DNA from: Pseudomonadota bacterium
GTDB lineage: Bacteria > Pseudomonadota > Gammaproteobacteria > Burkholderiales > Burkholderiaceae_B
Direction of reading: 5' to 3'
NCBI GenBank assembly: GCA_023439305.1
Contig: JAEXOO010000040.1
Location: 124,001-188,000 of the forward strand
Length of the DNA stretch: 64,000 nt
Part shown: piece by piece, positions 8,660-15,983 of the stretch
Position numbering within the stretch: position 1 is the stretch's first letter
How the letters are laid out: every line of letters starts with the position of its first letter
Made by a program: the position numbers and the translations under genes
Notes under the pieces: generated by a model
The model's database searches: none
Seen by the model: the letters and a program-made list of their open reading frames with translations, nothing else
Told to the model about the DNA's origin: nothing

Positions 8660-9454
8660 TTAGGAGGCAGGCAGGTATTCGGGCCGCAGGATGCCGCGCA
8701 GCTGGGAGTAGGGCAGCAGCAGTTCGGGCTGGCCCAGCGAATACGGGGCGATTTCATAGGCGTTGTACTTGATGACCAGACCCTGGTCGGTCAGCGCCAC
8801 ATTGACGGCGGGCTGGTAAGGCCACATCCGGCTCCAGCTTTGCGGATCCTGCTGGGCCTCGGGCAGTGCCTGTACCCAGGCGGCATGGGCCTGCTGCGCC
8901 AGCGCCTGAAACTGAGCCTGGCGTCCCGGCGTCAGCAGGCGTTCTAATGGCAGGGCTTGATTCAGGCGGTTGTCCCAGTTCAGGAACTGGCTGGCGGTCA
9001 TGCCATGGGCCGCGCCGGTGATGTAGATCCCAGCGCTGAGCTCCACCACGGTCAGGTCGCGGTTGCGGTAGCGGGTCCGGGCAGCGAGCTGCACGATGTC
9101 CTTGTCGTTAGCCGTGGCCCAGTAGTAGTTTTCGAACTCTCTCAAGGTTCTGTAACCGGGTTGGCGGTCTGCAAGAATGGTCATCTGAGCCAGGCTTTGA
9201 TCCACCAGAGTGGTCAAGGCGGGGTTGCCGGGGAAAATCAGGGACTTGACCTCCAGGCGGGGGCATTCTCCGGTGCAGCCCGGTTTGACATGCTGGTAGT
9301 TCAGGGGCTGGGTGAAGACACCGTCTTTCTGGGTCTGGTCCTGTGTCTGGGTCGGAATAAGGGAAATATCCGATGTCGGGGTGCTGGAGCAGGCGGCCAG
9401 CGCCAGGGCAGCCAACGGGGCGATCAGCAATCGGGGCGGGCGAATCAGGGGCAT
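8660..9454 (-). CDS. RsiV-like (DUF3298) lipoprotein
   Basis: A 264-residue lipoprotein: the signal peptide ends in a lipobox LAAC with cysteine at about residue 21. The C-terminal half, with LNWDNRLNQALPLERLL and the closing IAPYSLGQPELLLPYSQL, matches the DUF3298 domain found in RsiV and PdaC-type proteins, usually preceded by a DUF4163-like region. In Bacillus RsiV this domain binds lysozyme; whether that applies to a Gram-negative lipoprotein is unknown. It probably sits in the outer membrane facing the periplasm. It is 12 bases downstream of the glutathione transferase gene and 26 bases upstream of the small secreted protein. Confidence 0.78.
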   Translation of the reverse strand: MPLIRPPRLLIAPLAALALAACSSTPTSDISLIPTQTQDQTQKDGVFTQPLNYQHVKPGCTGECPRLEVKSLIFPGNPALTTLVDQSLAQMTILADRQPGYRTLREFENYYWATANDKDIVQLAARTRYRNRDLTVVELSAGIYITGAAHGMTASQFLNWDNRLNQALPLERLLTPGRQAQFQALAQQAHAAWVQALPEAQQDPQSWSRMWPYQPAVNVALTDQGLVIKYNAYEIAPYSLGQPELLLPYSQLRGILRPEYLPAS

Positions 9455-9466
9455 GGGCGTTCCGTA

Positions 9467-10165
9467 TTATTTGATGGTCTTGGCGTCCTGGCCGAACAGG
9501 ATCTTGCGAGCCTGCTCATCGTGAGCGGCGGTGCTGGGGTTGATGCGTTCAACCAGGGCATAGGCGCGCTGGGTGGCCGGCCGGGCTGCGATACGTTCGA
9601 ACCAGCGCTTCAGGTGCGGGAATTCGTCCAGATTCTGGCCTTGGCGTTCGTGGGGAACGATCCAGGGATAAGAGGCCATGTCCGCAATGGAGTAGTCGCC
9701 GGCGATGAAGTCGCGGTCGGCCAGTTGTTTGTTCAGCACCCCGTAAAGGCGGCCGGTCTCACGCACGTAGCGGTCAATGGCATAAGGGATGCGATCGGGT
9801 GCGTATACGCTGAAATGATGGTTCTGGCCGGCCATCGGGCCCAGGCCGCCCATCTGCCAATATAACCATTGCAGGGTTTCGGTGCGTTGGCGCAGATCCG
9901 TCGACAGGAAGTGTCCGGTTTTTTCCGCCAGGTATTGCAGGATGGCGCCGGATTCGAACACGGAGATGGCGGCGCCGCCATCGGCGGGCGCCTGGTCCAC
10001 AATGGCGGGTATGCGGTTGTTCGGGGCGATGCGCAAGAACTCGGGCTGGAACTGATCGCCCTTGCCGATATTGATGGGATGCACGGTGTAGGGCAGACCT
10101 GTTTCTTCCAGAAACAGGGTGATTTTGTGGCCGTTGGGCGTGGTCCAGTAATACAGGTCTATCAT
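9467..10165 (-). CDS. Glutathione S-transferase, YfcG/Ure2-like
   Basis: A 232-residue cytosolic glutathione transferase of the nu/Ure2-like class. The thioredoxin-fold N-terminal domain begins YYWTTPNGHKITLFLEE, where the TPNG segment is typical of YfcG/YghU enzymes, with NNRIPAIVD and FESGAILQYL forming the glutathione site. An all-helical domain follows from about residue 95 (WLYWQMGGLGPM). YfcG relatives act as disulfide-bond reductases using two glutathiones. The exact substrate cannot be read from sequence. The lipoprotein gene follows 12 bases downstream. Confidence 0.88.
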   Translation of the reverse strand: MIDLYYWTTPNGHKITLFLEETGLPYTVHPINIGKGDQFQPEFLRIAPNNRIPAIVDQAPADGGAAISVFESGAILQYLAEKTGHFLSTDLRQRTETLQWLYWQMGGLGPMAGQNHHFSVYAPDRIPYAIDRYVRETGRLYGVLNKQLADRDFIAGDYSIADMASYPWIVPHERQGQNLDEFPHLKRWFERIAARPATQRAYALVERINPSTAAHDEQARKILFGQDAKTIK

Positions 10166-10279
10166 GCGTTGTCCTTTGGGCGTGATGGGGCGCAGTAGCG
10201 GGCAATCCGTTGGCGCGTCGACAAGGGCTCGGCTACTATAGCCTGCCCGAACATGCTTTACAGGAGGTCAGGTTCTGAC

Positions 10280-10624
10280 ATGAGCAAAATCTATCATAAT
10301 CCGCGCTGCAGCACGTCCCGCAATGCCCTTGCCTTGATGCAGGAAAAGGGGCTGGAGCCGGAGATCATCGAATATCTGAAAACGCCCTTGTCCAAGGTCG
10401 AGCTCAAGTCCCTGATCGCGGCAGCGGGTCTGGACGTGCGCCAGGCCATGCGTCCCAAGGAAGCGGTATACGCCGAATTGGGCCTGGATAATCCCGCCTT
10501 GTCCGAGGATGAGCTGCTGGCCGCCATAGAAGCGCACCCGGTGTTGCTGAACCGCCCCATTGTGGTGACGGAAAAAGGGACGCGTCTGGCGCGTCCCCTG
10601 GAAGCCTTGAACGACATCCTGTGA
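10280..10624 (+). CDS. ArsC/YfgD-family reductase
   Basis: A 114-residue protein of the glutaredoxin-dependent arsenate reductase family. The active-site cysteine is in HNPRCSTSRN (Cys10), and the tail carries the conserved arginines RPIVVTEKGTRLARP. The start at 10280 places the cysteine as usual; an in-frame ATG at 10253 would put the strong AGGAGG site inside the coding region. There is no arsenical efflux pump or ArsR regulator nearby, so a YfgD-like housekeeping oxidoreductase is as likely as true arsenate resistance. Confidence 0.85.
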   Translation: MSKIYHNPRCSTSRNALALMQEKGLEPEIIEYLKTPLSKVELKSLIAAAGLDVRQAMRPKEAVYAELGLDNPALSEDELLAAIEAHPVLLNRPIVVTEKGTRLARPLEALNDIL

Positions 10625-10628
10625 TGTC

Positions 10629-10660
10629 GCGCCCCGCCGGCAGGCGGGGCTTGAGTCTAC
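10629..10660. terminator. GC-rich hairpin between convergent genes
   Basis: GCCCCGCC at 10631-10638 pairs perfectly with GGCGGGGC at 10643-10650 around a GGCA loop. It lies between the convergent ArsC-like and YceI genes and could end both transcripts, although the flanking T-tracts are weak. Confidence 0.6.
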
Positions 10661-10665
10661 TCTTG

Positions 10666-11238
10666 TTATTGCTGGATGGCTTCCAGCGCAATGCTGATGG
10701 TGACTTCGTCGCCCACGTAAGGCACATTGGCGCCCATATTGAATTCTGAGCGCTTGATCTGAACCTGGGCGTCGGCCCCCAGTGCAGGCTTGCCCAGCAT
10801 GGGGTGCTTGGGCATGCTCAGGAAGGAATCGATGGTCAGGGTGACGGGCTTGGTGATGCCTTTAATGGTCAGTTCGCCCTTGGCAGCGACGGGCTTGTCG
10901 CCCTCGAACACGATGTCGTTTGAGGTGAAGGTGGCCTTGGGGAACTGGGCCGTGTCAAAGTGATCCTTGCCCTGGATATGTTCGTCGAACAGCGGGAAGC
11001 CGGTGTCCACGGAGCGAGTGTCCACGGTCATGTCGATCTTGCCAGTCTTGGCGTCGGTGTCCAGCACAACCGTGCCCTGAATGGCGTCAAAACGGTGCTG
11101 CTGGGTGCTCAGGCCCAGGTGCTTGTAAGCAAAGCGAACAAAGGTGTGGCTGGGTTCGACCTGGTAGGTCACGGGAGCAGCATGGGCGGCGAAGCTGAAG
11201 GCCAGGGTAGCGGACAGAGCGACGAGCGGCTTGAACAT
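10666..11238 (-). CDS. YceI-family periplasmic protein
   Basis: A 190-residue YceI-family lipocalin-like protein with a signal peptide of about 20 residues (ending AHA). The fold binds polyisoprenoid-type lipids in known structures. Visible family features are the start YQVEPSHTFVRFAYKHLG and the repeated patterns of strands with GELTIKGITKPVTL. It is the last gene of a minus-strand set: cytochrome b561, a first YceI, then this one 59 bases later. YceI/b561 pairs are common in proteobacteria and suggest a quinone- or isoprenoid-linked redox role, which is not established. Confidence 0.9.
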   Translation of the reverse strand: MFKPLVALSATLAFSFAAHAAPVTYQVEPSHTFVRFAYKHLGLSTQQHRFDAIQGTVVLDTDAKTGKIDMTVDTRSVDTGFPLFDEHIQGKDHFDTAQFPKATFTSNDIVFEGDKPVAAKGELTIKGITKPVTLTIDSFLSMPKHPMLGKPALGADAQVQIKRSEFNMGANVPYVGDEVTISIALEAIQQ

Positions 11239-11297
11239 GGTGTGTTTCCTTGGAAGCAGGTAAGTCAGGGGTAAAGAATTCTTTAAGAGCGGGCTGT

Positions 11298-11858
11298 TCA
11301 GCGCGCGCTCATTCGGAAGTTGATGGTGATTTCGTTGGCGACTACGTCGTAGCTGGACCAGGAGCCCTCACCGATGGCGAAATCGCCGCGCTTGATGACG
11401 AAACTGCCGGTAAATATCGCGCCGTCACCCGATGGCTGCAGGGTGGCGCGAACCTGGACGGGCTGTTCGCGGCCCTTGATCTGCAAGGTTCCCGCCACTT
11501 CATACTGTTGCGCACCGATTTCACGGATCTGGCTGGATGTGAAAACGGCCTGGGGGTGAGCGTCGATATCGAACCAGCGTACATCCTGCAGTTCGTCGTC
11601 GGCCTCGGCAGAGCCGGTGTCCACGCTGTCCAGGGCGACTTTCAGGACGACTTTGGAACTGCTCAGTGCAGCAGGATCGAAATTCAGCTCGCCGTCGAAT
11701 TGGCGGAACTGGCCATCAAGCTTGACGCCCATCTGGGCGTACTCGAAAGCGATCTGGCTGTTGGCGGCGTCCAGGGTCTGGTAGGCGGCGTGTGCGTTCA
11801 GGCCGACCGACAGTCCCAGGGATCCGGCCAGCAAGGCGGCGTACAGAGGTTTGATCAT
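11298..11858 (-). CDS. YceI-family periplasmic protein (second copy)
   Basis: A 186-residue YceI paralogue with a signal peptide (about residues 1-24, ending NAHAA). Family features include YQTLDAANSQIAFEY near the mature start and GTLQIKGREQPVQV in the second half. Its ATG overlaps the stop of the cytochrome b561 gene by four bases, so the two are translationally coupled. It is clearly diverged from the neighbouring YceI protein, not a recent duplicate. Both would act in the periplasm beside the membrane cytochrome. Confidence 0.9.
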   Translation of the reverse strand: MIKPLYAALLAGSLGLSVGLNAHAAYQTLDAANSQIAFEYAQMGVKLDGQFRQFDGELNFDPAALSSSKVVLKVALDSVDTGSAEADDELQDVRWFDIDAHPQAVFTSSQIREIGAQQYEVAGTLQIKGREQPVQVRATLQPSGDGAIFTGSFVIKRGDFAIGEGSWSSYDVVANEITINFRMSAR

Positions 11859-12424
11859 GCGTGGTCCTTGGAGGGGGCGAAAGTGATGCGGCGCAACAAG
11901 CCGTCGCGATCAATGAAATGATGCTTGAGGGCTGCCAGAACATGAATGGCGACCAGGGCGATCAGCACATAGTTCAGGCTAATGTGGACCTGAACCAGCG
12001 TTTCGCCCAGCGCCTTGTTCTTGGCGACCAGGTCGGGCAAGGGCCAGAGGCCGAACCAGACGGTCTGAAAGCCTTTGGCCGAGCTCATCAGCCAGCCGGT
12101 CAGGGGAATAGCGGCCATGACGGCATAGAGCGCTGCGTGTCCAGCGTGGGCAAGGCCGCGAGTCAGAGCGGACATGGAGGCGGGCAGGGCGGGGGGGCGA
12201 TGGAGCAGGCGCCATGCCAGCCGCAGAATGAGCAGGATCAGCAGGCTGATGCCTATCCATTTGTGCCAGGAGTACACCTGCAGCTTGAGTGGAGACAGCG
12301 GCAAGGTCTTCATGGTGTAGCCCAGAATCACCATGCCGATCAGGGCCAGGGCCATCAACCAGTGCAGCAGGCGTGCGGTGACAGAGTAGGCAAGCGTCGG
12401 CGTCGGGCGGGAAGAAATGCTCAT
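11855..12424 (-). CDS. Cytochrome b561 (YceJ-like)
   Basis: A 189-residue integral membrane dihaem cytochrome b561 with four predicted transmembrane helices (about residues 15-37, 48-70, 92-112 and 145-168). Candidate haem-ligand histidines lie in RLLHWL, SWHKW, LAHAGH and QVHISL. It likely moves electrons between the quinone pool and a periplasmic partner. The two YceI proteins encoded immediately downstream are probable functional partners. The intergenic region upstream (12425-12620) holds its promoter and that of the divergent lipoprotein gene; I see no clear operator there. Confidence 0.92.
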   Translation of the reverse strand: MSISSRPTPTLAYSVTARLLHWLMALALIGMVILGYTMKTLPLSPLKLQVYSWHKWIGISLLILLILRLAWRLLHRPPALPASMSALTRGLAHAGHAALYAVMAAIPLTGWLMSSAKGFQTVWFGLWPLPDLVAKNKALGETLVQVHISLNYVLIALVAIHVLAALKHHFIDRDGLLRRITFAPSKDHA

Positions 12425-12620
12425 TGATAATGCCTTTCATTTACGAAGCCAGAGAACTTTAACCTGTTTGTAAGCTGAGACAAAGACCTGATGCTGCAAC
12501 TCACTGTTGCAACGATGGATGTAATCCTGGGTGTCTGGCCTTGTCACATGTGCGTACGAGTGGACGCGGACGGGGACGCTACACTACTAGTTTGCATGAC
12601 GACGGAAAGGATGCGGGCAC

Positions 12621-13205
12621 ATGATCAAGGCGGTGTTGGGATTGATATTGACGGCGGGCGTGCTGGCGGGCTGCCAGGATATGAAAAAGGCGGACGAGGC
12701 CAATTTCAGCGCGGCCATTCAATCCTATCTGGATACCCGCAACGGACTGTGTGTGGGGCTGCCCGGACGTCAGTATCCCTACCAGGCTGAGCATGATTCG
12801 GCACTGGCGCTTGAGGACAGGGCGCGCCTGGCCGCTCTGGAAGAGGCCGGATTGCTGCGTCAGGTCGGTACGCAGGAAGCGCCGCGCTACGAGCTGGCAC
12901 CTGCCGGTGAGCCCTACCTGGTCCGGGGCGATTCTCAGCAGCAGGGGCTGCACGACGCGTTCTGCACCGGACGTCTGGTCGTGGACAGCATTACCTCGTT
13001 CAGTGAACCTGCCGAGGCCGAGGGCTTGAAGGTCAGCCGTGTGAATTATGTCTACCACCTGCAGGATGCGGCCGCCTGGCTGCAATGGTCCGCGCTGCAG
13101 AAAAGCTATCCTGAACTGACCTTGTTCATGGCACCGGCCGTACAAGGTCAGGCCTTGCTGGTGCTGACTAACAAGGGGTGGGTACACCAGAATCTGTTCA
13201 GGTAG
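12621..13205 (+). CDS. Hypothetical lipoprotein
   Basis: A 194-residue predicted lipoprotein; the signal peptide ends in the lipobox LAGC with cysteine at residue 18. The mature protein has two further cysteines (LCVGLPG and AFCTGR) that could pair. I do not recognise a named domain. It is divergent from cytochrome b561 and stands alone, with 93 bases to the next gene. An envelope location is well supported; its function is unknown. Confidence 0.72.
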   Translation: MIKAVLGLILTAGVLAGCQDMKKADEANFSAAIQSYLDTRNGLCVGLPGRQYPYQAEHDSALALEDRARLAALEEAGLLRQVGTQEAPRYELAPAGEPYLVRGDSQQQGLHDAFCTGRLVVDSITSFSEPAEAEGLKVSRVNYVYHLQDAAAWLQWSALQKSYPELTLFMAPAVQGQALLVLTNKGWVHQNLFR

Positions 13206-13298
13206 GCCTGCGTCCGGCGGCGGACATGCGCCGCTTGCTGGATAGCATGTGCTGTCGTATTCTATAAAAATGCAATTAACGGAAATGATTTGGGCGCC

Positions 13299-14420
13299 AT
13301 GACAAAAAAGTCTACACGGGAAGAAGGGCAGTTCGACCTTCCGATTCTGGGTTCAAAAGCCTGCGAGATTCCGGCCGAGGCCTTGTTTGATACGTGGTTG
13401 CAGCATCAGAGGCCGCCCATGCGGGCGGGAACGCAACGGGTCTATCGGACCTTGTGGCGCCGGTTTCTGCAAGAGTTGCAATTGCATAGAAAGCATTACG
13501 CCCAGATCGAGGCATCCGACATCCGGGATTTCCTGGGTGGGCTGGACGATGTGCGCCGGCCCCAGCGCGAGCGTTATCAACAAATCATCGCCCGTGCCTA
13601 CGAAGAACTGTGTCGTCAGGACGGCCGCGCGGAAAATCCCGCCCTGGGTCCGGCCATCAACGATCCCATGAAGCAAGATTGGCGTCAGGCGCCGGATAAT
13701 CAGGCCACGCGCTTTTTGTCCATGGATCAAAGCGCTCAGACCATCACCGCCTTGCAGAACCGCCTGCGGGTTCTGACCTTGGCCAGCGACATGACGATAG
13801 CCGCTCGCTGGCGGGAGTTCCGCGACATGACCATCGTGGCCTTGATGCTGGGCACGGGCTTGCGCCCGGGCGAGTTGGAAGTTCTGCCGCCGCAGGCGAT
13901 TCAGCGCGCAGCCCGGATCCCTGAGGCGCCCGATGAAGATGTCATCGATAAGGACGCGCTCTGGCAGGATGGGCCTCTGCTGCTGACTGTTTCCGGTTCC
14001 GCTCGACGCGAAATCGCCGTTCCTTTATGGTGTGTGGATATCGTGCGGGCCTGGCTGGAATACAGCGGCGTGGCGGATGAACCCGGAAAGCCGGCTGAAA
14101 AAAGCCGCTTGTTTCCGGGCAGCCGCAAGCTGAGCACGGCACGGCCTCAATCTCAGATGAATCCCGCTACGCTGGCCCGTATTGTCAGTAAATGGGGGAT
14201 GACGCACATGGATCTGCTGATGACGCCTCAGCGCCTGCGTAACACCTTTGGAGCGGGCCTGATCGAACGCGGCTTTTCTTTGCCGGAAATCGAACAGATC
14301 ATGGGCTATGCGCCCGGTGCGGCCAGCGCCTGGCGGCTGCAAGCAAGCTGGCTAGCGTGGTTGCAGGCCCAGCAGCCGCCAGCGACGATTACGGAAGGAA
14401 CAGAGCCCGGGACAGATTGA
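13299..14420 (+). CDS. Tyrosine-recombinase-like protein, catalytic residues missing
   Basis: A protein of about 373 residues with the architecture of a phage-type integrase: an N-terminal SAM-like core-binding region (about residues 25-120) and a C-terminal catalytic-type domain. The first arginine is kept (GTGLRPGEL). The box normally reading HxLRH appears as QRLRN, the next LGH-type histidine as MGYAPG, and I see no tyrosine where the nucleophile should follow; that stretch reads AWRLQASW. The protein is therefore unlikely to recombine DNA, though it may still bind it. The ATG at 13299 is preferred; a TTG three codons earlier is open. No phage genes flank it. Confidence 0.75.
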   Translation: MTKKSTREEGQFDLPILGSKACEIPAEALFDTWLQHQRPPMRAGTQRVYRTLWRRFLQELQLHRKHYAQIEASDIRDFLGGLDDVRRPQRERYQQIIARAYEELCRQDGRAENPALGPAINDPMKQDWRQAPDNQATRFLSMDQSAQTITALQNRLRVLTLASDMTIAARWREFRDMTIVALMLGTGLRPGELEVLPPQAIQRAARIPEAPDEDVIDKDALWQDGPLLLTVSGSARREIAVPLWCVDIVRAWLEYSGVADEPGKPAEKSRLFPGSRKLSTARPQSQMNPATLARIVSKWGMTHMDLLMTPQRLRNTFGAGLIERGFSLPEIEQIMGYAPGAASAWRLQASWLAWLQAQQPPATITEGTEPGTD

Positions 14421-14478
14421 TATGTCATCGTCCTGGCGCATTAGCCCGCCATAATCGAATGCTTTTTCCCCTGATTGT

Positions 14479-14949
14479 ATGGATAGAACTATGGATGACC
14501 TTGTTTTTCGCCGCGCCGTCTCGTCCGATCTGCCTGCGATCGTCGCCATGCTGGCCGACGATATGCTGGGCCGACAACGAGAAAACACCAGCGAACCCGT
14601 GGCCGAGTGTTATCGCCAGGCCTTTGAGGCCATTCATGCCGATCCGAACCAGCTTCTGGCGGTGGCGGAACTCGATGGAACAGTCGTGGGCACACTGCAG
14701 ATCAGCTTCATGCCGGGCTTGTCGCGCCAAGGCGCATGGCGTGCCGAAATCGAATCCGTGCGGGTATCCAATCAGGCGCGAGGTGCCGGCCTAGGCCGCA
14801 GAATGATGGAATGGGCCATCGAGCAATGCCGCAGGCGTGATTGCCAGATCGTGCAGCTGACATCCGATTTGAAGCGAGTCGATGCTCATCGTTTTTATGA
14901 TCAGCTGGGATTTTCGGCCAGCCATAAAGGCTACAAGATGACGTTATGA
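14479..14949 (+). CDS. GNAT-family N-acetyltransferase
   Basis: A 156-residue GNAT acetyltransferase using acetyl-CoA. The acetyl-CoA-binding motif is RGAGLGRRMMEWAIE (about residues 100-114), preceded by the beta-strand IESVRVSNQ and followed by LTSDLKRVDAHRFYDQLGF, the usual C-terminal signature. An alternative ATG lies four codons downstream. It follows the recombinase-like gene by 58 bases in the same direction; this may be a shared transcript, but nothing links their functions. The acetyl acceptor is unknown. Confidence 0.88.
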   Translation: MDRTMDDLVFRRAVSSDLPAIVAMLADDMLGRQRENTSEPVAECYRQAFEAIHADPNQLLAVAELDGTVVGTLQISFMPGLSRQGAWRAEIESVRVSNQARGAGLGRRMMEWAIEQCRRRDCQIVQLTSDLKRVDAHRFYDQLGFSASHKGYKMTL

Positions 14950-15001
14950 ATATGCGATTGTGACGCTTGTGATCGGATCATGACGATCTCATGGATAAAC
15001 G

Positions 15002-15017
15002 CATAATGTGTATTATG
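15002..15017. repeat. Short palindrome CATAAT-N4-ATTATG
   Basis: CATAAT at 15002-15007 and ATTATG at 15012-15017 form a perfect 6-base inverted repeat with a 4-base spacer, in the AT-rich part of the gap after the acetyltransferase gene. It looks like a small operator, but no matching regulator is known. Confidence 0.5.
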
Positions 15018-15059
15018 TAAAGTCACGAATACAGACGTACCCGCATTTCCTCCTACATG

Positions 15060-15095
15060 GGTCTGGACAACGCAGTACATCAGATTGTCCAGACC
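15060..15095. repeat. 11-bp perfect inverted repeat
   Basis: GGTCTGGACAA at 15060-15070 is exactly complementary to TTGTCCAGACC at 15085-15095, leaving a 14-base loop. It lies in the gap between convergent genes, is not followed by a T-tract, and could be an RNA stem or protein-binding site. Confidence 0.65.
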
Positions 15096-15102
15096 AAGCA
15101 TA

Positions 15103-15132
15103 AGGCGCAGTCATTTATGTGAAGCTGCGCCT
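15103..15132. repeat. Inverted repeat downstream of DUF2239 gene
   Basis: AGGCGCAG at 15103-15110 pairs with CTGCGCCT at 15125-15132 around a 14-base loop. It lies just past the minus-strand DUF2239 stop at 15148 and may act as its transcript end, although no T-run follows in that direction. Confidence 0.5.
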
Positions 15133-15147
15133 AATGCCCCACTGTCG

Positions 15148-15753
15148 TCAGTCATTTTCTGACTCAAGCCATGCATCCTGAGCCAGATGCCGCACGTAGT
15201 CTCTGCCATCGGCCGGCCAATCTTCGCTTAAGGCCATGAAGACCGCGCGCCGACCGGCGTATAGGGCGCGGGCGGCCTCTTCGTAATGCGGCTCATTGCC
15301 CAACAAGGTACGCATGACCTGGTCGCATGCTTCCTGAGCGTGCCGTTGACGCGCCTGGGAGCTTCCCGCTTTGCGAGCTTGATCCACTAGTTTTCGCAAC
15401 GTCACGGATGCGCCGCCTTTCTGCTCTGCCAGCCAGTCCCAGTGCCGAGGCAATAAGGTGATCTCACGCGCGACGACCCCCAGTCGTGGGCGGCCGACAC
15501 CGCGCGACTCGGGTGCCGAGCCTGTTTCTCCCGAACCCATGTCGGGTTGGTTTGCTTGCTCATATTGTGCATATCGAGCCTGAATATCTTGCTCGCTGCC
15601 GCGTAGATCCATATCGATCTGTTTGCCCGTCCGGTCGTCAAACACCAATATGCTGTCCTGCAGGTGCGTGTTCTGAAACAGATACACGGCCAACTGAGAT
15701 GGTGTGCCTTGAAATACACGTTGCTTCCCGCTGAAGCTGGTCCATTGATTCAT
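15148..15753 (-). CDS. DUF2239 family protein, possible ribbon-helix-helix regulator
   Basis: A 201-residue protein of the uncharacterised DUF2239 family. The N-terminal half contains ILVFDDRTGKQIDMDLRG, a conserved family stretch; the middle is a Pro/Gly/Ser linker beginning near residue 70. The segment starting GRPRLGVVAREITLLPRHW and the following SVTLRKLVDQARKA read like a strand plus two helices, as in ribbon-helix-helix DNA-binding proteins; this is my inference. The C-terminal third is helical. A GGAG site precedes the ATG. The promoter upstream is embedded in a paired palindrome, which suggests tight, possibly autogenous, repression. Confidence 0.85.
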   Translation of the reverse strand: MNQWTSFSGKQRVFQGTPSQLAVYLFQNTHLQDSILVFDDRTGKQIDMDLRGSEQDIQARYAQYEQANQPDMGSGETGSAPESRGVGRPRLGVVAREITLLPRHWDWLAEQKGGASVTLRKLVDQARKAGSSQARQRHAQEACDQVMRTLLGNEPHYEEAARALYAGRRAVFMALSEDWPADGRDYVRHLAQDAWLESEND

Positions 15754-15777
15754 GCTGTTTCTCCTGTAAGCAGGAAA

Positions 15778-15807
15778 ATATTACCCGGGTGTAAATTGAG
15801 CTGTCAA
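15778..15807 (-). promoter_or_regulatory. Sigma70-type promoter of the DUF2239 gene
   Basis: Read on the minus strand, a perfect -35 TTGACA (complement of 15802-15807) and a -10 TAATAT (complement of 15778-15783) are separated by 18 bases. The initiation region would lie about 15-20 bases upstream of the ribosome site. The -10 overlaps one operator arm. Confidence 0.75.
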
Positions 15808-15822
15808 TTTTACCCGGGTAAT
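15780..15822. promoter_or_regulatory. Paired ACCCGGGT palindromic operator
   Basis: TTACCCGGGT at 15781-15790 and the full palindrome TTACCCGGGTAA at 15810-15821 face each other across AAATTGA/TCAATTT arms (15793-15799 and 15804-15810). The whole element is an inverted repeat of about 20 bases per arm with one indel, and it brackets the -35 and -10 of the DUF2239 promoter. It looks like a cooperative repressor site. Confidence 0.8.
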
Positions 15823-15983
15823 AATTGTGTTTTTGTCGCTCGAGCTTAAAAACCAGGCACTCCATTCAGTCCGCTGCAGCAGGGAAACCTCTTTTTTTTG
15901 CGTGCAATAGGCGTTGGCATCTCTGGTAACGACGTGTCTATGGGTATAGTGAACGCCGAGTCCTGAATTGGAGCGATAGAAAC

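Noticed and set aside
10280..10624. An arsenic resistance operon
   Set aside because: Only one ArsC-family gene is present, without arsR, arsB or acr3, and the protein resembles the YfgD housekeeping branch equally well.
12494..12512. TGCAAC/GTTGCA inverted repeat upstream of the hypothetical lipoprotein
   Set aside because: Short arms, no link to a promoter element, and within what is expected by chance.
13299..15753. A genomic island or prophage marked by the recombinase-like gene
   Set aside because: No tRNA, direct repeats, phage structural genes or base-composition shift are visible around it, and the recombinase-like protein lacks catalytic residues.
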